DNA of 64,000 nucleotides, from NCBI GenBank assembly GCA_004134995.1, contig REGP01000002.1:620001-684000 (forward strand), written 5' to 3'. The translations under genes were made by a program, and so were the position numbers. Under the pieces are notes generated by a model. That model saw only the letters and a program-made list of their open reading frames with translations, ran no database searches and had not been told where the DNA came from. The stretch is from Oxalobacteraceae bacterium CAVE-383 (lineage in GTDB: Bacteria; Pseudomonadota; Gammaproteobacteria; Burkholderiales; Burkholderiaceae_D). The stretch's first letter is position 1; every line of letters begins with the position of its first letter. Positions 27,401 through 36,543 of this stretch are shown piece after piece.

Positions 27401-30121
27401 CTACGCTTGAATCTCCAGCCGCGTTTCGGTCAGCAGTTTTTTGATCTCCGGCACGCAGGAGCCGCAATTGCCGCCGGCTTTCAGGCAGGCGGTGACCTGC
27501 GTCACGCTGTCCAGATTGCCCGCGCGGATGGCGTCGCAGATGGTATTGCTGCCGATTCCATAGCAGGAGCAGATGGTGCGGCCGGTATCGATGCCGGGCT
27601 CGGCCGGCTGGCCCAGCAGCAGGCCGGTGCGGTCGAGATCGTCCAGCCGCGGTTTTTCGAACAAGCCGGCCAGCCAGGCGCGCGGCGGCAGCGCGGCCGT
27701 GCTGCTCAGGAAAATGCACTTGTCGATGCGCTGATCGACCACATGCACCGCGCGGTAGACGCCGGCGCTCTTGTCTTCGTATTCCAGCCAGTCGGCATCG
27801 GGGTCGGCGATATCGAGCAGCGCGCGCGCCCAGGCGCGGTGATCGTCAATGGCTTCCCGTCCGGAAAATTCGTAGCGCACGAATTGCTTGCCGCGGATGC
27901 GGGTCCAATAGGTCAACTGGTCCGCGGCAATCGCATCGCGGCTCAGGATGAAACCGTGCCAGGCGACATGAAACGGTTCGATGCGCACCGGCGTGTGCTT
28001 GAATTCCGGCTCGCCGGAAACCGGATCGACCACCGGATTGACCAGGCCGCCGACACGCGCATCGGATGCGGTCTGGCCGTTCCAGTGAATGGGCACGAAC
28101 AGACTGCCGCGCGCGATGCCGCCGCTGGTCTGCACGCGCGCCACCATGGCGCCCCAGCGTGTGGCGATGCGCGCCAGCTGGCCGGCCTGCACCCCGTACA
28201 GCAGGGCGTCCTGCCCGTGCAGATCGATAAACGGTTCGGGCGTGTGCTCGGCCAGCCGCGCCGATTTCCCGGTGCGCGTCATCGTATGCCATTGATCGCG
28301 CATGCGGCCGGTGTTCAGAATCAATGGATAGCCGTCATCCGCGGCATGCATGGGCGCGCGCGGCGGGGTCGCGATGAAGCGCGCCTTGCCGTCGGCGTGC
28401 GCATAACGGTGGTCGGCGAACAGCCGCTGGGTGCCGGCGGCCGCGCCGGAGGGCTTGCGCGAGACCGGCCATTGAATCGGCTGCAGGCCGTCGAATTGCG
28501 CGCGGTCCATGCCGGCCAGGCCGTCGAGATTGAAGACGCGCGGTATGGCATCTTCGCCGCTGCCGCCGTTCCGGTAGGCGCTCAGCCGCGCGTGTTCGTC
28601 GAACACCTCGTGCGCCGCATTGAAGCCGAAGCCCGTGTAACCCATGCGCTGCGCCACCTGGCACAGGATCTGCCAGTCCGGCCGGGTTTCCCCCGGCGGC
28701 GCCAGGAAGCTGCGCTGGCGCGAGATGCGCCGTTCCGAATTGGTCACGGTGCCGTCTTTTTCGCCCCAGCCCTGCGCCGGCAGCAGGATATGGGCGAAGG
28801 CATTGGTATCGGTGCGTTCGACGATGTCCTGGCAGATCACCAGTTCGCATTTCTCCAGCGCGCGCTGCACCTGGCCGGCGTCCGGCAGGCTGACCATCGG
28901 ATTGGTCGAAACGATCCAGACCGCCTTGACGCGGCCGGCTTCGATGGCCTGGAACAGGTCGACCGCTTTCAGGCCGGGGCGCTCGGCAATGCGCGGCGAA
29001 TCCCAGAAAGTCTGCACCGCGGCGCGATGCGCAGGCTGCTCCAGATCCATATGCGCAGCCAGCATATTGGCCAGGCCGCCGACTTCGCGTCCGCCCATGG
29101 CGTTCGGCTGGCCGGTGATCGAAAACGGCCCCATGCCGGCGCCGCCGATGCGGCCGGTGAGCAGATGGCAATTGATGATGCTGTTGACTTTGTCGGTGCC
29201 GGCCGACGACTGGTTAACGCCTTGCGAAAAGGCGGTGATGACCTTGGCGGTGACGCTGAACTGCTGGTAGAAATCGAGCAGATCCTGCAATGGGATGCCG
29301 CACACTTGCGCCACCGCGGCCGGATCGGTGCAGTCGATCTCGGCGGCGGCCAGCGCGGCCTCCAGGCCATTCGTATGGCCGGCGATGAATTCGCGGTCGG
29401 CGGCGCCGTTGCGTTCGAGATAGCACAGCAGGCCGTTGAACAGCCAGACGTCGGTGCCGGACCTGACCGGCAGATGCATGTCGGCCTGTTCGCAGGTCGC
29501 GGTGCGGCGCGGATCGACCACTACCAGTTTCATCGCGGGCCGGTCCAGCTTGGCCTGCATGATGCGCTGGAACAGGATCGGATGGCACCAGGCGGTGTTC
29601 GATCCGGCCAGGACGATCATGTCGGCCTTTTCCAGGTCGTCGTAGCACAGCGGCACCAGGTCGGCGCCGAATGCGCGCTTGTGGCCGGCCACGGCCGAGG
29701 ACATGCACAGGCGTGAATTGGTATCGATGTTGGCGCTGCCGATATAGCCCTTCATCAGCTTGTTGGCGACGTAATAATCTTCTGTCAGCAACTGGCCCGA
29801 GACATACAGCGCCACCGCATCCGGGCCATGGCGTTCGATGATGCCGCGCAGGCCGCCGGCCACGGCGTCCAGCGCCTGATCCCAGCCCACCCGCTTGCCG
29901 TGTATTTGCGGATATAGCAGGCGTCCCTCGAGATCGACGGTCTCGCCCAGCGCGGCGCCCTTGACGCACAGCTTGCCGGCATTGGCCGGATGCGACTCGT
30001 CGCCCGCCACCGCGACGTTGCCGTCGGCATCCAGCGTGGCGCGCACGCCGCAGCCGACGCCGCAATACGGACAGGTGGTCAGGGTGCCGCTTTTGGCGGA
30101 GGAGGGCAGGGAGAGATTCAA
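27401..30121 (-). CDS. nasA: Assimilatory nitrate reductase catalytic subunit, TTG start, C-terminal BFD-like domain
   Basis: Molybdopterin enzyme that reduces nitrate to nitrite in the cytoplasm. The N-terminal [4Fe-4S] site is Cys17, Cys20, Cys24 and Cys52 (CPYCGVGCG and KLCVKG). The last 60 residues contain CSCYGIG and NCGSC, a bacterioferritin-associated ferredoxin-like [2Fe-2S] domain, as in many NasA proteins. The frame is open up to 30199, inside the previous gene, but GGAG seven bases before a TTG at 30121 marks the likely start and no in-frame ATG is near. An out-of-frame ATG three codons from a stop lies between them. 906 residues. Confidence 0.93.
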   Translation of the reverse strand: MNLSLPSSAKSGTLTTCPYCGVGCGVRATLDADGNVAVAGDESHPANAGKLCVKGAALGETVDLEGRLLYPQIHGKRVGWDQALDAVAGGLRGIIERHGPDAVALYVSGQLLTEDYYVANKLMKGYIGSANIDTNSRLCMSSAVAGHKRAFGADLVPLCYDDLEKADMIVLAGSNTAWCHPILFQRIMQAKLDRPAMKLVVVDPRRTATCEQADMHLPVRSGTDVWLFNGLLCYLERNGAADREFIAGHTNGLEAALAAAEIDCTDPAAVAQVCGIPLQDLLDFYQQFSVTAKVITAFSQGVNQSSAGTDKVNSIINCHLLTGRIGGAGMGPFSITGQPNAMGGREVGGLANMLAAHMDLEQPAHRAAVQTFWDSPRIAERPGLKAVDLFQAIEAGRVKAVWIVSTNPMVSLPDAGQVQRALEKCELVICQDIVERTDTNAFAHILLPAQGWGEKDGTVTNSERRISRQRSFLAPPGETRPDWQILCQVAQRMGYTGFGFNAAHEVFDEHARLSAYRNGGSGEDAIPRVFNLDGLAGMDRAQFDGLQPIQWPVSRKPSGAAAGTQRLFADHRYAHADGKARFIATPPRAPMHAADDGYPLILNTGRMRDQWHTMTRTGKSARLAEHTPEPFIDLHGQDALLYGVQAGQLARIATRWGAMVARVQTSGGIARGSLFVPIHWNGQTASDARVGGLVNPVVDPVSGEPEFKHTPVRIEPFHVAWHGFILSRDAIAADQLTYWTRIRGKQFVRYEFSGREAIDDHRAWARALLDIADPDADWLEYEDKSAGVYRAVHVVDQRIDKCIFLSSTAALPPRAWLAGLFEKPRLDDLDRTGLLLGQPAEPGIDTGRTICSCYGIGSNTICDAIRAGNLDSVTQVTACLKAGGNCGSCVPEIKKLLTETRLEIQA

Positions 30122-30134
30122 GGCATTGCTCCGT

Positions 30135-31439
30135 TCAGGCCGCGGCCTGTTCGCACAAGGCGCGGCCGAACAGCAGGCGATGGCGCATGGCGCCGACATC
30201 GGCGCCGCGCTGGATCAGATCGAAGTAGAACGGCCCGTCCTTGACGTCGCCATACAGGACGGCGCCGATCAGGCGGTCTTCCTTCAGCACCAGGCGCTTG
30301 TAGATGCCGCGGCGCGGATCGCGCAGGATCAGGTCTTCGCTGCCGGCGCCGCCGATGAAGTCGCCTGCGGAATACAGGTCCACGCCGGTCACCTTGAGCT
30401 TGGTGGCGGTGGCCTGCTGCACGTAGCGCCGGTGTCCGGCGTTGGCCAGATGCGCGCCGCAGACGCGCGCCTGGTCCCAGATCGGCGCCACCAGGCCGAA
30501 GGTGGCCTTGCGGTGCTGCACGCATTCGCCCACCGCGTAGATGCGCGGATCGTAGGTCTGCAGCGTGTCGTCGACCACGATGGCGCGTTCGCAATGCAGG
30601 CCGGCCTGCTGCGCCAATTGAATGTTCGGACGCACGCCGGCGGTCATCACCACCAGATCGGCGGGGATGGCGCTGCCGTCCTTGAATGCGACCGCCGTCA
30701 CATGATCCTTGCCGATGAGGGCGCTGGTATCGGTTTCCAGCAGGAAGCGCAGGCCTTTCGCTTCCAGCGCCTTCTTCAGCAGGATCGCGGCGGACTGATC
30801 CAGTTGCCGGTCCATCAGATGCGCGCCTTTATGCACCACTGTCACCTCCATGCCCTGGCGCTGCAGGCCGTTGGCGGCTTCCAGCCCCAGCAGGCCGCCG
30901 CCGATCACCACGGCGTGGCGCTTGTCGCGCGCCGCATGCAACATAGTTTCGACATCCTGGATATCGCGAAAGCCGATCACGCCGGGCAGCTTGTGGCCTT
31001 GCACCGGAATGATGAACGGCGTGGAGCCGGTGGCGATCAGCAGGCGGTCGTAATACGCTTCGACGCCGTTGCGCGAACGCACGAAACGCCGCTTGCGGTC
31101 GATGTATTCGATCGGGTCGCCCGCATGCAGCATGATGCCGTTGCCGCTGTACCATTCGCGCGTATGCAGCATGATGTCGTCGACCTGCTTGTCGCCGGCC
31201 AGCATCGGCGAGAGCAGGATGCGATTGTAATTGCCGTGCGGCTCCGCGCCGAACACCGTAATGCCGTACAGATCCGGCGCCAGCTTCAGCAGTTCTTCCA
31301 CGGTGCGCATCGCGGCCATGCCGTTGCCGATCACCACCAGCGACAGCTTGGCGGGGATGGCCGGCATGGAGGCCTGCGCGGGCGCGCCGGCTTGGCTGAT
31401 TTTCGGCTTGCTTATCTGGCTGTTCATCGGTGCATTCAT
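30135..31439 (-). CDS. FAD-dependent electron-transfer protein of nitrate reductase (NasB/NirB-N-like)
   Basis: 434-residue pyridine nucleotide-disulfide oxidoreductase. The FAD-binding VVIGNGMAAMRTVEELL and the NAD(P)H-binding VVIGGGLLGLEAANGL motifs are both complete, as is the ATGSTP signature. It resembles the N-terminal half of NirB but lacks the siroheme domain, and probably passes electrons to NasA, whose gene follows 13 bases later. The N-terminal 25 residues are Ala/Pro/Ser-rich. A start further in is possible because M25 precedes the core. Confidence 0.88.
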   Translation of the reverse strand: MNAPMNSQISKPKISQAGAPAQASMPAIPAKLSLVVIGNGMAAMRTVEELLKLAPDLYGITVFGAEPHGNYNRILLSPMLAGDKQVDDIMLHTREWYSGNGIMLHAGDPIEYIDRKRRFVRSRNGVEAYYDRLLIATGSTPFIIPVQGHKLPGVIGFRDIQDVETMLHAARDKRHAVVIGGGLLGLEAANGLQRQGMEVTVVHKGAHLMDRQLDQSAAILLKKALEAKGLRFLLETDTSALIGKDHVTAVAFKDGSAIPADLVVMTAGVRPNIQLAQQAGLHCERAIVVDDTLQTYDPRIYAVGECVQHRKATFGLVAPIWDQARVCGAHLANAGHRRYVQQATATKLKVTGVDLYSAGDFIGGAGSEDLILRDPRRGIYKRLVLKEDRLIGAVLYGDVKDGPFYFDLIQRGADVGAMRHRLLFGRALCEQAAA

Positions 31440-31464
31440 TTTTTTCAGTGCCTTCAGCCGCCTT

Positions 31465-31842
31465 CTAGGCAGCCACCCAGATTTTGCCGTCTTCGATGCG
31501 TGTCGGATAGGCGGTCACGGAATGCTCAGGCGCTTCCAGGCATTCGCCGGTCTGCAGATCGAAATGCTGTTTATAGATCGGCGAGGCCACCACGATGCGC
31601 TCGCCCAGATTGCCGACCAGGCCGCGCGACAATACGGCCGCCCCGGAATTCGGATCGACATTCTGGATGGCGAAGTAACGGTCGGCCTGGGTGGGCGCCT
31701 GGCCTTGGCCCTGGCCGCCGACGCGGACATGGAATACCGCGATCTGCTCGCCGGCGACCAGGGCGCAGACGCCGGTATTGGGCACGATCTCATTGAGTTG
31801 GCAGACCGGCGTCCAGCGCTGGATGGCTTGTTCGCTATGCAT
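31465..31842 (-). CDS. nirD: Nitrite reductase small subunit (NirD, Rieske-like)
   Basis: 125-residue Rieske-fold partner of NirB. The fold pattern is recognisable (FAIQNVDPNSGAAVLSRG, then HFDLQTGECLE), but the CxH and CxxH ligands of true Rieske clusters are missing, as is normal for NirD. The start at 31842 gives the usual N-terminus after the nirB stop; the frame runs a few codons into nirB. Confidence 0.95.
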   Translation of the reverse strand: MHSEQAIQRWTPVCQLNEIVPNTGVCALVAGEQIAVFHVRVGGQGQGQAPTQADRYFAIQNVDPNSGAAVLSRGLVGNLGERIVVASPIYKQHFDLQTGECLEAPEHSVTAYPTRIEDGKIWVAA

Positions 31843-31867
31843 GATGGTTCCTTGGTTCTTCGATTCT

Positions 31868-34399
31868 TCAAGCAACTTGCACGATCGGAATCGTGACCCG
31901 CTGCTTTTCTTCCGGCGTGGCCGGGCGTATCTGTCCGCGTTCTTCCATGAAGACCACGTTGCGGTCTTGCTGTTCGCTGTTGACGAAATGGCGGAAGCGC
32001 CGGCGGGTTTCCGGATCGGAGACGGCCTTTTTCCATTCGCATTCGTAAGCGTCGACCACCAGTTGCATCTCGGCCTCGAGTTCGGCGGCGATGCCCAGTT
32101 TGTCCTCCAGCACCACCTGCTTCAGATAGTCCAGCCCGCCTTCCAGATTGTCGCGCCAGACGCTGGTGCGCTGCAGGCGGTCGGCGGTGCGCACGTAGAA
32201 CATCAGGACGCGGTCGATGGTGCGGATCAGGGCGGCGCGGTCCAGGTCGGTGGCCAGCAGTTCGGCGTGGCGCGGCTTCATGCCGCCGTTGCCGCAGACA
32301 TACAGGTTCCAGCCTTTTTCGGTGGCGATCACGCCGATGTCCTTGCTCTGCGCCTCGGCGCATTCGCGCGTGCAGCCGGACACGCCGAACTTGATCTTGT
32401 GCGGCGCGCGCAGGCCCTTGTAGCGGTTTTCGAGATCGATGGCCAGGCCCATGCTGTCGTCCACGCCGTAGCGGCACCAAGTCGAGCCGACGCAGGATTT
32501 GACGGTGCGCAGCGCCTTGCCGTAGGCATGGCCGGTTTCGAAACCCGCGGCGATCAGTTCTTCCCAGATCGGCGGCAATTGCTCGACGCGCGCACCGAAC
32601 AGATCGATGCGCTGGCCGCCGGTGATCTTGGTGTACAGGCCGTATTTCTTGGCGATGTGGCCGATGGCGATCAGGCCGTCGGCCGTGACTTCGCCGCCGG
32701 CCATGCGCGGCACCACCGAATAGGTGCCGTCCTTCTGGATATTGCCGAGGAAATAATCGTTGCTGTCCTGCAGGCTGGCGTGTTCCTTCTTCAGCACGAA
32801 ATCGTTCCAGCAGGATGCCAGGATGCTGGCCGCCAGCGGCTTGCAGATATCGCAGCCGAGACCCTTGCCGTGCTGCGCCAGCAAGGCGTCGAAGGTCTTG
32901 ATGGCGCCCACGCGCACCAGGTGGTACAGCTCCTGGCGCGAATAGGCGAAGTGTTCGCAGACATGGTTGTTGACCGCCATGCCCTGCTTTTTCATTTCCG
33001 ATTTCATGATCTGCGTCACCAGCGAGACGCAGCCGCCGCACGAGGTGCCGGCCGCGGTGCAGCTTTTGACCGCGCCGATGGAGGTGGCCCCGTCGCGCAC
33101 CGCGGCGCAGATCGCGCCTTTGGAAACGTCGTTGCAGGAACAGATCTGCGCGCCGTCCGGCAAGGCGTCCACGCCGAGGCCGGGTTTGGCGTTGCCTTCG
33201 GCTTGCGGCAGAATCAGGAATTCGGGCGATTCGGGCAGTTCGATCCGGTTCAGCATCATCTGCAGCAGCGTGCCGTATTCGCTGGCGTCGCCGACCATCA
33301 CGCCGCCCAGCAAGTATTTGCCACAATCGGAAACCACGATTTTCTTGTAGATCTGTTTGCGTTCGTCGGTGAATTGATACGAGCGGCTGCCTTCGGCCTT
33401 GCCGTGCGGATCGCCGATGCTGGCCACGTCGACGCCCATCAGCTTGAGCTTGGTGCTCATGTCGGCGCCCTTGAATTCGCCGGCCTCGCCGATCAGATGC
33501 CTGACCGCGATGCGCGCCATTTCATAGCCGGGCGCGACCAGGCCGAAAATCTGGCCTCCCCACAGCGCGCATTCGCCGATGGCGTACACATCGGGATCGG
33601 AAGTCAGGCAGCTGTTGTCGATCACGATGCCGCCGCGCGGCCCCACTTCCAGGCCGCTTTCGCGCGCCAGTTCATCGCGCGGGCGGATGCCGGCCGAAAA
33701 TACGATCATGTCGGTTTCGAGATGGCTGCCGTCGGCGAAGTTCATGCGGTGCGTGGCGCTTTCGCCGTCGACGATTTCCAGCGTATTTTTTTGCGTATGC
33801 GCGGTGACGCCGAGATTCTCGATTTTCTTGCGCAGGATGCGGCCGCCGCCTTCATCGACCTGCACCGCCATCAGGCGCGGCGAGAATTCGACGACATGGG
33901 TTTCCAGCTGCATGTCGCGCAAGGCCTTCGCGCATTCCAGGCCCAGCAGGCCGCCGCCGACCACCACGCCGGACTTGGCGCGCCGGCCGCATTCCAGCAT
34001 CGCTTCGAGGTCTTCGATGGTGCGGTAGACGAAGCAATCCTTGCGGTCGTTGCCCGGCAATTGCGGCATGAACGGATAAGAGCCGGTCGCCATGATCAGC
34101 TTGTCGTAGGAGAGGATTTCGCCGGTGCTGACGGTCACCGTTTTGGCGGCGCGGTCGATGCTTGCGGCGCGCGCATTGAGTTTCAGCAGAACGTTGTTGC
34201 GCTCGAAGAAGCCGGCCGGCACCAGCGACAGATCTTCTGCGGATTTGCCGGCGAAAAATTCGGACAGGTGCACCCGGTCGTAGGCCGGACGCGGCTCTTC
34301 GCACAGAACCGTGACTTCAAGGCCGGGCAGGCCGCTGTCGGCCACGCTTTCCAGGAATTTGTGGCCGACCATGCCATGACCGATGACGATGATTTTCAT
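31868..34399 (-). CDS. nirB: Nitrite reductase (NADH) large subunit
   Basis: 843-residue siroheme enzyme that reduces nitrite to ammonium. The order is FAD domain with VIGHGMVGHKFLE at the N-terminus, NADH domain (VVGGGLLGLECAKAL), a BFD-like [2Fe-2S] domain (CSCNDVSKG to GTSCGGCVSLV), and the siroheme/[4Fe-4S] domain with CRYG, GCTREC and CGNGG near residues 640-720. A Shine-Dalgarno (ggag) precedes the ATG. It is the first gene of the nirB-nirD-nasB-like-nasA operon and is controlled from the leader at 34438-34580. No nitrate transporter gene is in the window. Confidence 0.97.
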   Translation of the reverse strand: MKIIVIGHGMVGHKFLESVADSGLPGLEVTVLCEEPRPAYDRVHLSEFFAGKSAEDLSLVPAGFFERNNVLLKLNARAASIDRAAKTVTVSTGEILSYDKLIMATGSYPFMPQLPGNDRKDCFVYRTIEDLEAMLECGRRAKSGVVVGGGLLGLECAKALRDMQLETHVVEFSPRLMAVQVDEGGGRILRKKIENLGVTAHTQKNTLEIVDGESATHRMNFADGSHLETDMIVFSAGIRPRDELARESGLEVGPRGGIVIDNSCLTSDPDVYAIGECALWGGQIFGLVAPGYEMARIAVRHLIGEAGEFKGADMSTKLKLMGVDVASIGDPHGKAEGSRSYQFTDERKQIYKKIVVSDCGKYLLGGVMVGDASEYGTLLQMMLNRIELPESPEFLILPQAEGNAKPGLGVDALPDGAQICSCNDVSKGAICAAVRDGATSIGAVKSCTAAGTSCGGCVSLVTQIMKSEMKKQGMAVNNHVCEHFAYSRQELYHLVRVGAIKTFDALLAQHGKGLGCDICKPLAASILASCWNDFVLKKEHASLQDSNDYFLGNIQKDGTYSVVPRMAGGEVTADGLIAIGHIAKKYGLYTKITGGQRIDLFGARVEQLPPIWEELIAAGFETGHAYGKALRTVKSCVGSTWCRYGVDDSMGLAIDLENRYKGLRAPHKIKFGVSGCTRECAEAQSKDIGVIATEKGWNLYVCGNGGMKPRHAELLATDLDRAALIRTIDRVLMFYVRTADRLQRTSVWRDNLEGGLDYLKQVVLEDKLGIAAELEAEMQLVVDAYECEWKKAVSDPETRRRFRHFVNSEQQDRNVVFMEERGQIRPATPEEKQRVTIPIVQVA

Positions 34400-34437
34400 G
34401 ATGCTTGCTCCAAGGCGTCAATACTGTTTGTCCGCGC

Positions 34438-34491
34438 AAAACGAAAAGCGCCCGCTCTTCATGGTTGCAAAACCCCATGCCGAGCGGACGC
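34438..34491 (-). terminator. Intrinsic terminator in the nirB leader (attenuator)
   Basis: On the minus strand a 10-base stem (GCGTCCGCTC with GAGCGGGCGC, one G-U) is extended by an inner CATGG/CCATG stem and followed by TTTTCGTTTT. It lies 38 bases before the nirB start, and its 5' arm shares bases with the second hexaloop hairpin, so the two structures are mutually exclusive. Confidence 0.85.
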
Positions 34492-34523
34492 CGTTGTCCT
34501 TGCAGACCCCACATTGGATCTGC
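34486..34523 (-). promoter_or_regulatory. Two adjacent hexaloop hairpins, ANTAR-type antiterminator RNA
   Basis: On the minus strand, the first hairpin (34502-34523) has an 8-base stem and loop AATGTG; the second (34486-34499), two bases later, has stem GGAC/GTCC and loop AACGGC. Both loops have six bases with A at position 1 and G at position 4, the pattern recognised by ANTAR-domain antiterminators such as NasR, NasT and EutV. The 3' arm of the second stem overlaps the downstream terminator. A NasT/NasR protein is therefore predicted elsewhere in the genome. Confidence 0.85.
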
Positions 34524-34565
34524 GTAAAATTGTGTGGATCGTCATTGATCCTGCGGTGTAGGCAA

Positions 34566-34580
34566 GCAAACACCGTGCCA
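34566..34580 (-). promoter_or_regulatory. Sigma54 (-24/-12) promoter of the nirB operon
   Basis: The minus strand reads TGGCAC, five bases, TTGC, then T: an exact match to the RpoN consensus. The transcript would start near 34555 and so contain the whole hexaloop and terminator leader. NtrC is the expected activator for nitrate assimilation; one TGGTGC half-site occurs at 34707-34712, but no full palindrome was found. Confidence 0.85.
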
Positions 34581-34867
34581 TCATGTGAAATCGCCTTCGG
34601 CCGCAGCGTTCGGAGCCGGACAGCGGCGGCGGCCGGCCGCTGGGCGTGGCGCGGTGCGCCGTAATGGAACGTTTTGGAATCTTCCGGCGGCGCGTCCGCC
34701 TGAAAATGGTGCGGCGCCGTTTTATCCATCGGCTATGGGAATCGAAAAGCGGCTGGCGTGCCGTAGAATCAAGTAATTCAAATTAGGCTTGCATAAATCA
34801 CTGTTCTTTTATACAGTGCTGTTTGTTGAACGAAAATCCGATCTCCCTTTGCTGAAAGACCATTGTT
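34581..34867 (+). promoter_or_regulatory. recA promoter region and shared nirB/recA upstream DNA
   Basis: Together with the nirB leader this makes a 468-base gene-free region. For recA, TTGCAT (34789-34794) and TATACA (34810-34815) are possible -35 and -10 elements, although the 15-base spacing is short. The LexA box overlaps the -10. The remainder is G+C-rich and may hold activator sites for the sigma54 promoter. Confidence 0.55.
34801..34816 (+). promoter_or_regulatory. LexA (SOS) box of recA
   Basis: CTGT, eight bases, ACAG is a perfect match to the LexA operator of beta- and gammaproteobacteria. It lies 52 bases before the recA start and overlaps the probable -10 element, a position suited to repression. 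Confidence 0.9.
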
Positions 34868-35995
34868 ATGAACGATAAGAAACCTGTCGACGCGTCGGAA
34901 AAGAGCAAGGCGCTGGCCGCCGCCTTGGCGCAAATCGAAAAGCAATTCGGCAAGGGCTCGGTGATGCGCATGGAAGATGGCCTCGTCGTCGAGGAAATCG
35001 CCGTCGTGTCGACCGGTTCGCTGGGCCTGGACGTCGCGCTGGGCGTCGGCGGCCTGCCGCGCGGCCGGGTGATCGAAATTTACGGTCCGGAATCGTCCGG
35101 TAAAACCACGCTGACGCTGCAGGCCATCGCCGAAATGCAGAAGCTCGGCGGCACCTGCGCGTTTGTCGACGCGGAACATGCGCTCGACGTCGGCTATGCC
35201 CAAAAGCTGGGCGTGAATCTGTCCGAATTGCTGATTTCGCAGCCCGATACCGGCGAACAGGCACTTGAAATCACCGATGCGCTGGTCCGTTCCGGCGGCG
35301 TCGACCTGATCGTCATCGACTCGGTGGCGGCATTGACGCCACGCGCCGAAATCGAAGGCGACATGGGCGATTCGCTGCCGGGTTTGCAGGCGCGCCTGAT
35401 GTCGCAGGCCCTGCGCAAACTGACCGGCAGCATCAACCGCACCAATACCACCGTGATCTTCATCAACCAGATCCGCATGAAGATCGGCGTGATGTTCGGC
35501 AGCCCGGAAACCACGACCGGCGGCAATGCGCTCAAATTCTACGCATCGGTCCGGCTGGATATCCGCCGCACCGGCTCGATCAAGGCCGGCGATGAGGTCA
35601 TCGGCAGCGAAACCAAGGTCAAGGTCGTCAAGAACAAGGTGGCGCCGCCGTTCAAGGAAGCGCGTTTCGATATTCTTTACGGAGAAGGCACCTCGCGCGA
35701 AGGCGAAATCATCGATCTCGGTTCCGATCACAAGATCATCGAAAAATCCGGCGCCTGGTACAGCTATAACGGCGAACGCATCGGCCAGGGCAAGGACAAT
35801 GCGCGCAATTTCCTGAAAGAGCGCCCGGAACTGGCCCGCGAGATCGAAAACAAGGTGCGCGCCGTACTGGGCGTGCCGGAACTGGGTTTGCTGAAGGGCG
35901 AAAAGCCGGCCAAACCCGCCAAGCCGGCCAAGGCTGGCAAAGTGGCTGATTCGGTCGATACCGAGTCGTCCGATGCAGCCGAGTCCGACGCTTAA
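34868..35995 (+). CDS. recA: Recombinase RecA
   Basis: DNA strand-exchange and SOS co-protease. The Walker [10 protein letters not shown] starts at residue 73, and the family segments [18 protein letters not shown] and [29 protein letters not shown] are intact. It is 375 residues, with an Ala/Lys/Glu/Asp-rich acidic tail at the C-terminus as in other proteobacteria. Regulation by LexA is predicted from the operator upstream. recX follows after 77 bases with a hairpin in between. Confidence 0.99.
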   Translation: MNDKKPVDASEKSKALAAALAQIEKQFGKGSVMRMEDGLVVEEIAVVSTGSLGLDVALGVGGLPRGRVIEIYGPESSGKTTLTLQAIAEMQKLGGTCAFVDAEHALDVGYAQKLGVNLSELLISQPDTGEQALEITDALVRSGGVDLIVIDSVAALTPRAEIEGDMGDSLPGLQARLMSQALRKLTGSINRTNTTVIFINQIRMKIGVMFGSPETTTGGNALKFYASVRLDIRRTGSIKAGDEVIGSETKVKVVKNKVAPPFKEARFDILYGEGTSREGEIIDLGSDHKIIEKSGAWYSYNGERIGQGKDNARNFLKERPELAREIENKVRAVLGVPELGLLKGEKPAKPAKPAKAGKVADSVDTESSDAAESDA

Positions 35996-36016
35996 GCACG
36001 TAAAGTACTTAAGCGT
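35988..36016 (+). repeat. Hairpin overlapping the recA stop (recA-recX junction)
   Basis: A perfect 9-base inverted repeat (ACGCTTAAG with CTTAAGCGT) encloses 11 bases and begins inside the last recA codons. No T run follows, so it is not a typical intrinsic terminator. In E. coli a terminator between recA and recX limits recX expression; this hairpin could serve a similar purpose. Confidence 0.55.
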
Positions 36017-36072
36017 ACATAAGCTCCCAACGCGTCAAGCTTTAGCTTCCCGGCCCGTGTTTTCAGACTGAA

Positions 36073-36543
36073 ATGGCGAGACCTTCCATCAGTCTGAAAG
36101 CACGGGCCTTGCGTTATCTGTCGATGCGCGAACACAGCCGCATCGAGTTGGCGCGCAAGCTCGCGCGCTATGCCGAAGAAGGCGACGACATCGAGGCCCT
36201 GCTCGATACGCTGGAGGCCGCCAATTTCCAATCCCAAAGCCGTTTTGCCGAATCGCTGGTGCATCGGCGCGCGCATCGCTTCGGCAACAGCCGGATCGCG
36301 ATGGAACTGCAAAGCCACGGCCTCGACGCCGAAACGCTGGCTGCCGCCAAGGGCGAGCTGGCCCGGGATGAAGCCGGCCGCGCCTGCGAAGTCTGGCGCA
36401 AGAAATTCTCTCATCCGCCGCGGGATGCCGCCGAGCGCGCCAAGCAGATGCGCTTTTTGCAGCAACGCGGCTTTTCCCATCCCGCGATCCAGGCCGCGAT
36501 GCGCGCCGCGGAGCGCAATGAGGACGACGAGGACGGTGCATAG
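36073..36543 (+). CDS. recX: Regulatory protein RecX
   Basis: Small helical inhibitor of RecA filaments, 156 residues. The three tandem helical repeats typical of RecX are visible as [21 protein letters not shown], then [17 protein letters not shown], then [18 protein letters not shown]. The position directly after recA is the classical one. Confidence 0.94.
   Translation: MARPSISLKARALRYLSMREHSRIELARKLARYAEEGDDIEALLDTLEAANFQSQSRFAESLVHRRAHRFGNSRIAMELQSHGLDAETLAAAKGELARDEAGRACEVWRKKFSHPPRDAAERAKQMRFLQQRGFSHPAIQAAMRAAERNEDDEDGA

Noticed and set aside
27407-29716. Open frame of 769 codons opposite nasA
   Set aside because: Antisense shadow of NasA; low-complexity Ala/Gly/Arg/His composition with no motif or ribosome site.
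31691-34561. Open frame of 956 codons on the plus strand opposite nirB
   Set aside because: The minus strand encodes a complete NirB with all cofactor motifs. Long antisense frames are common here because third positions are G+C-rich.
34707-34712. NtrC-like half-site TGGTGC
   Set aside because: Only a half-site; without its palindromic partner it is too short to call.
34418-34729. 103-codon minus-strand frame in the nirB leader
   Set aside because: It spans the sigma54 promoter, both hexaloops and the terminator; these signals explain the segment and no ribosome site was seen.
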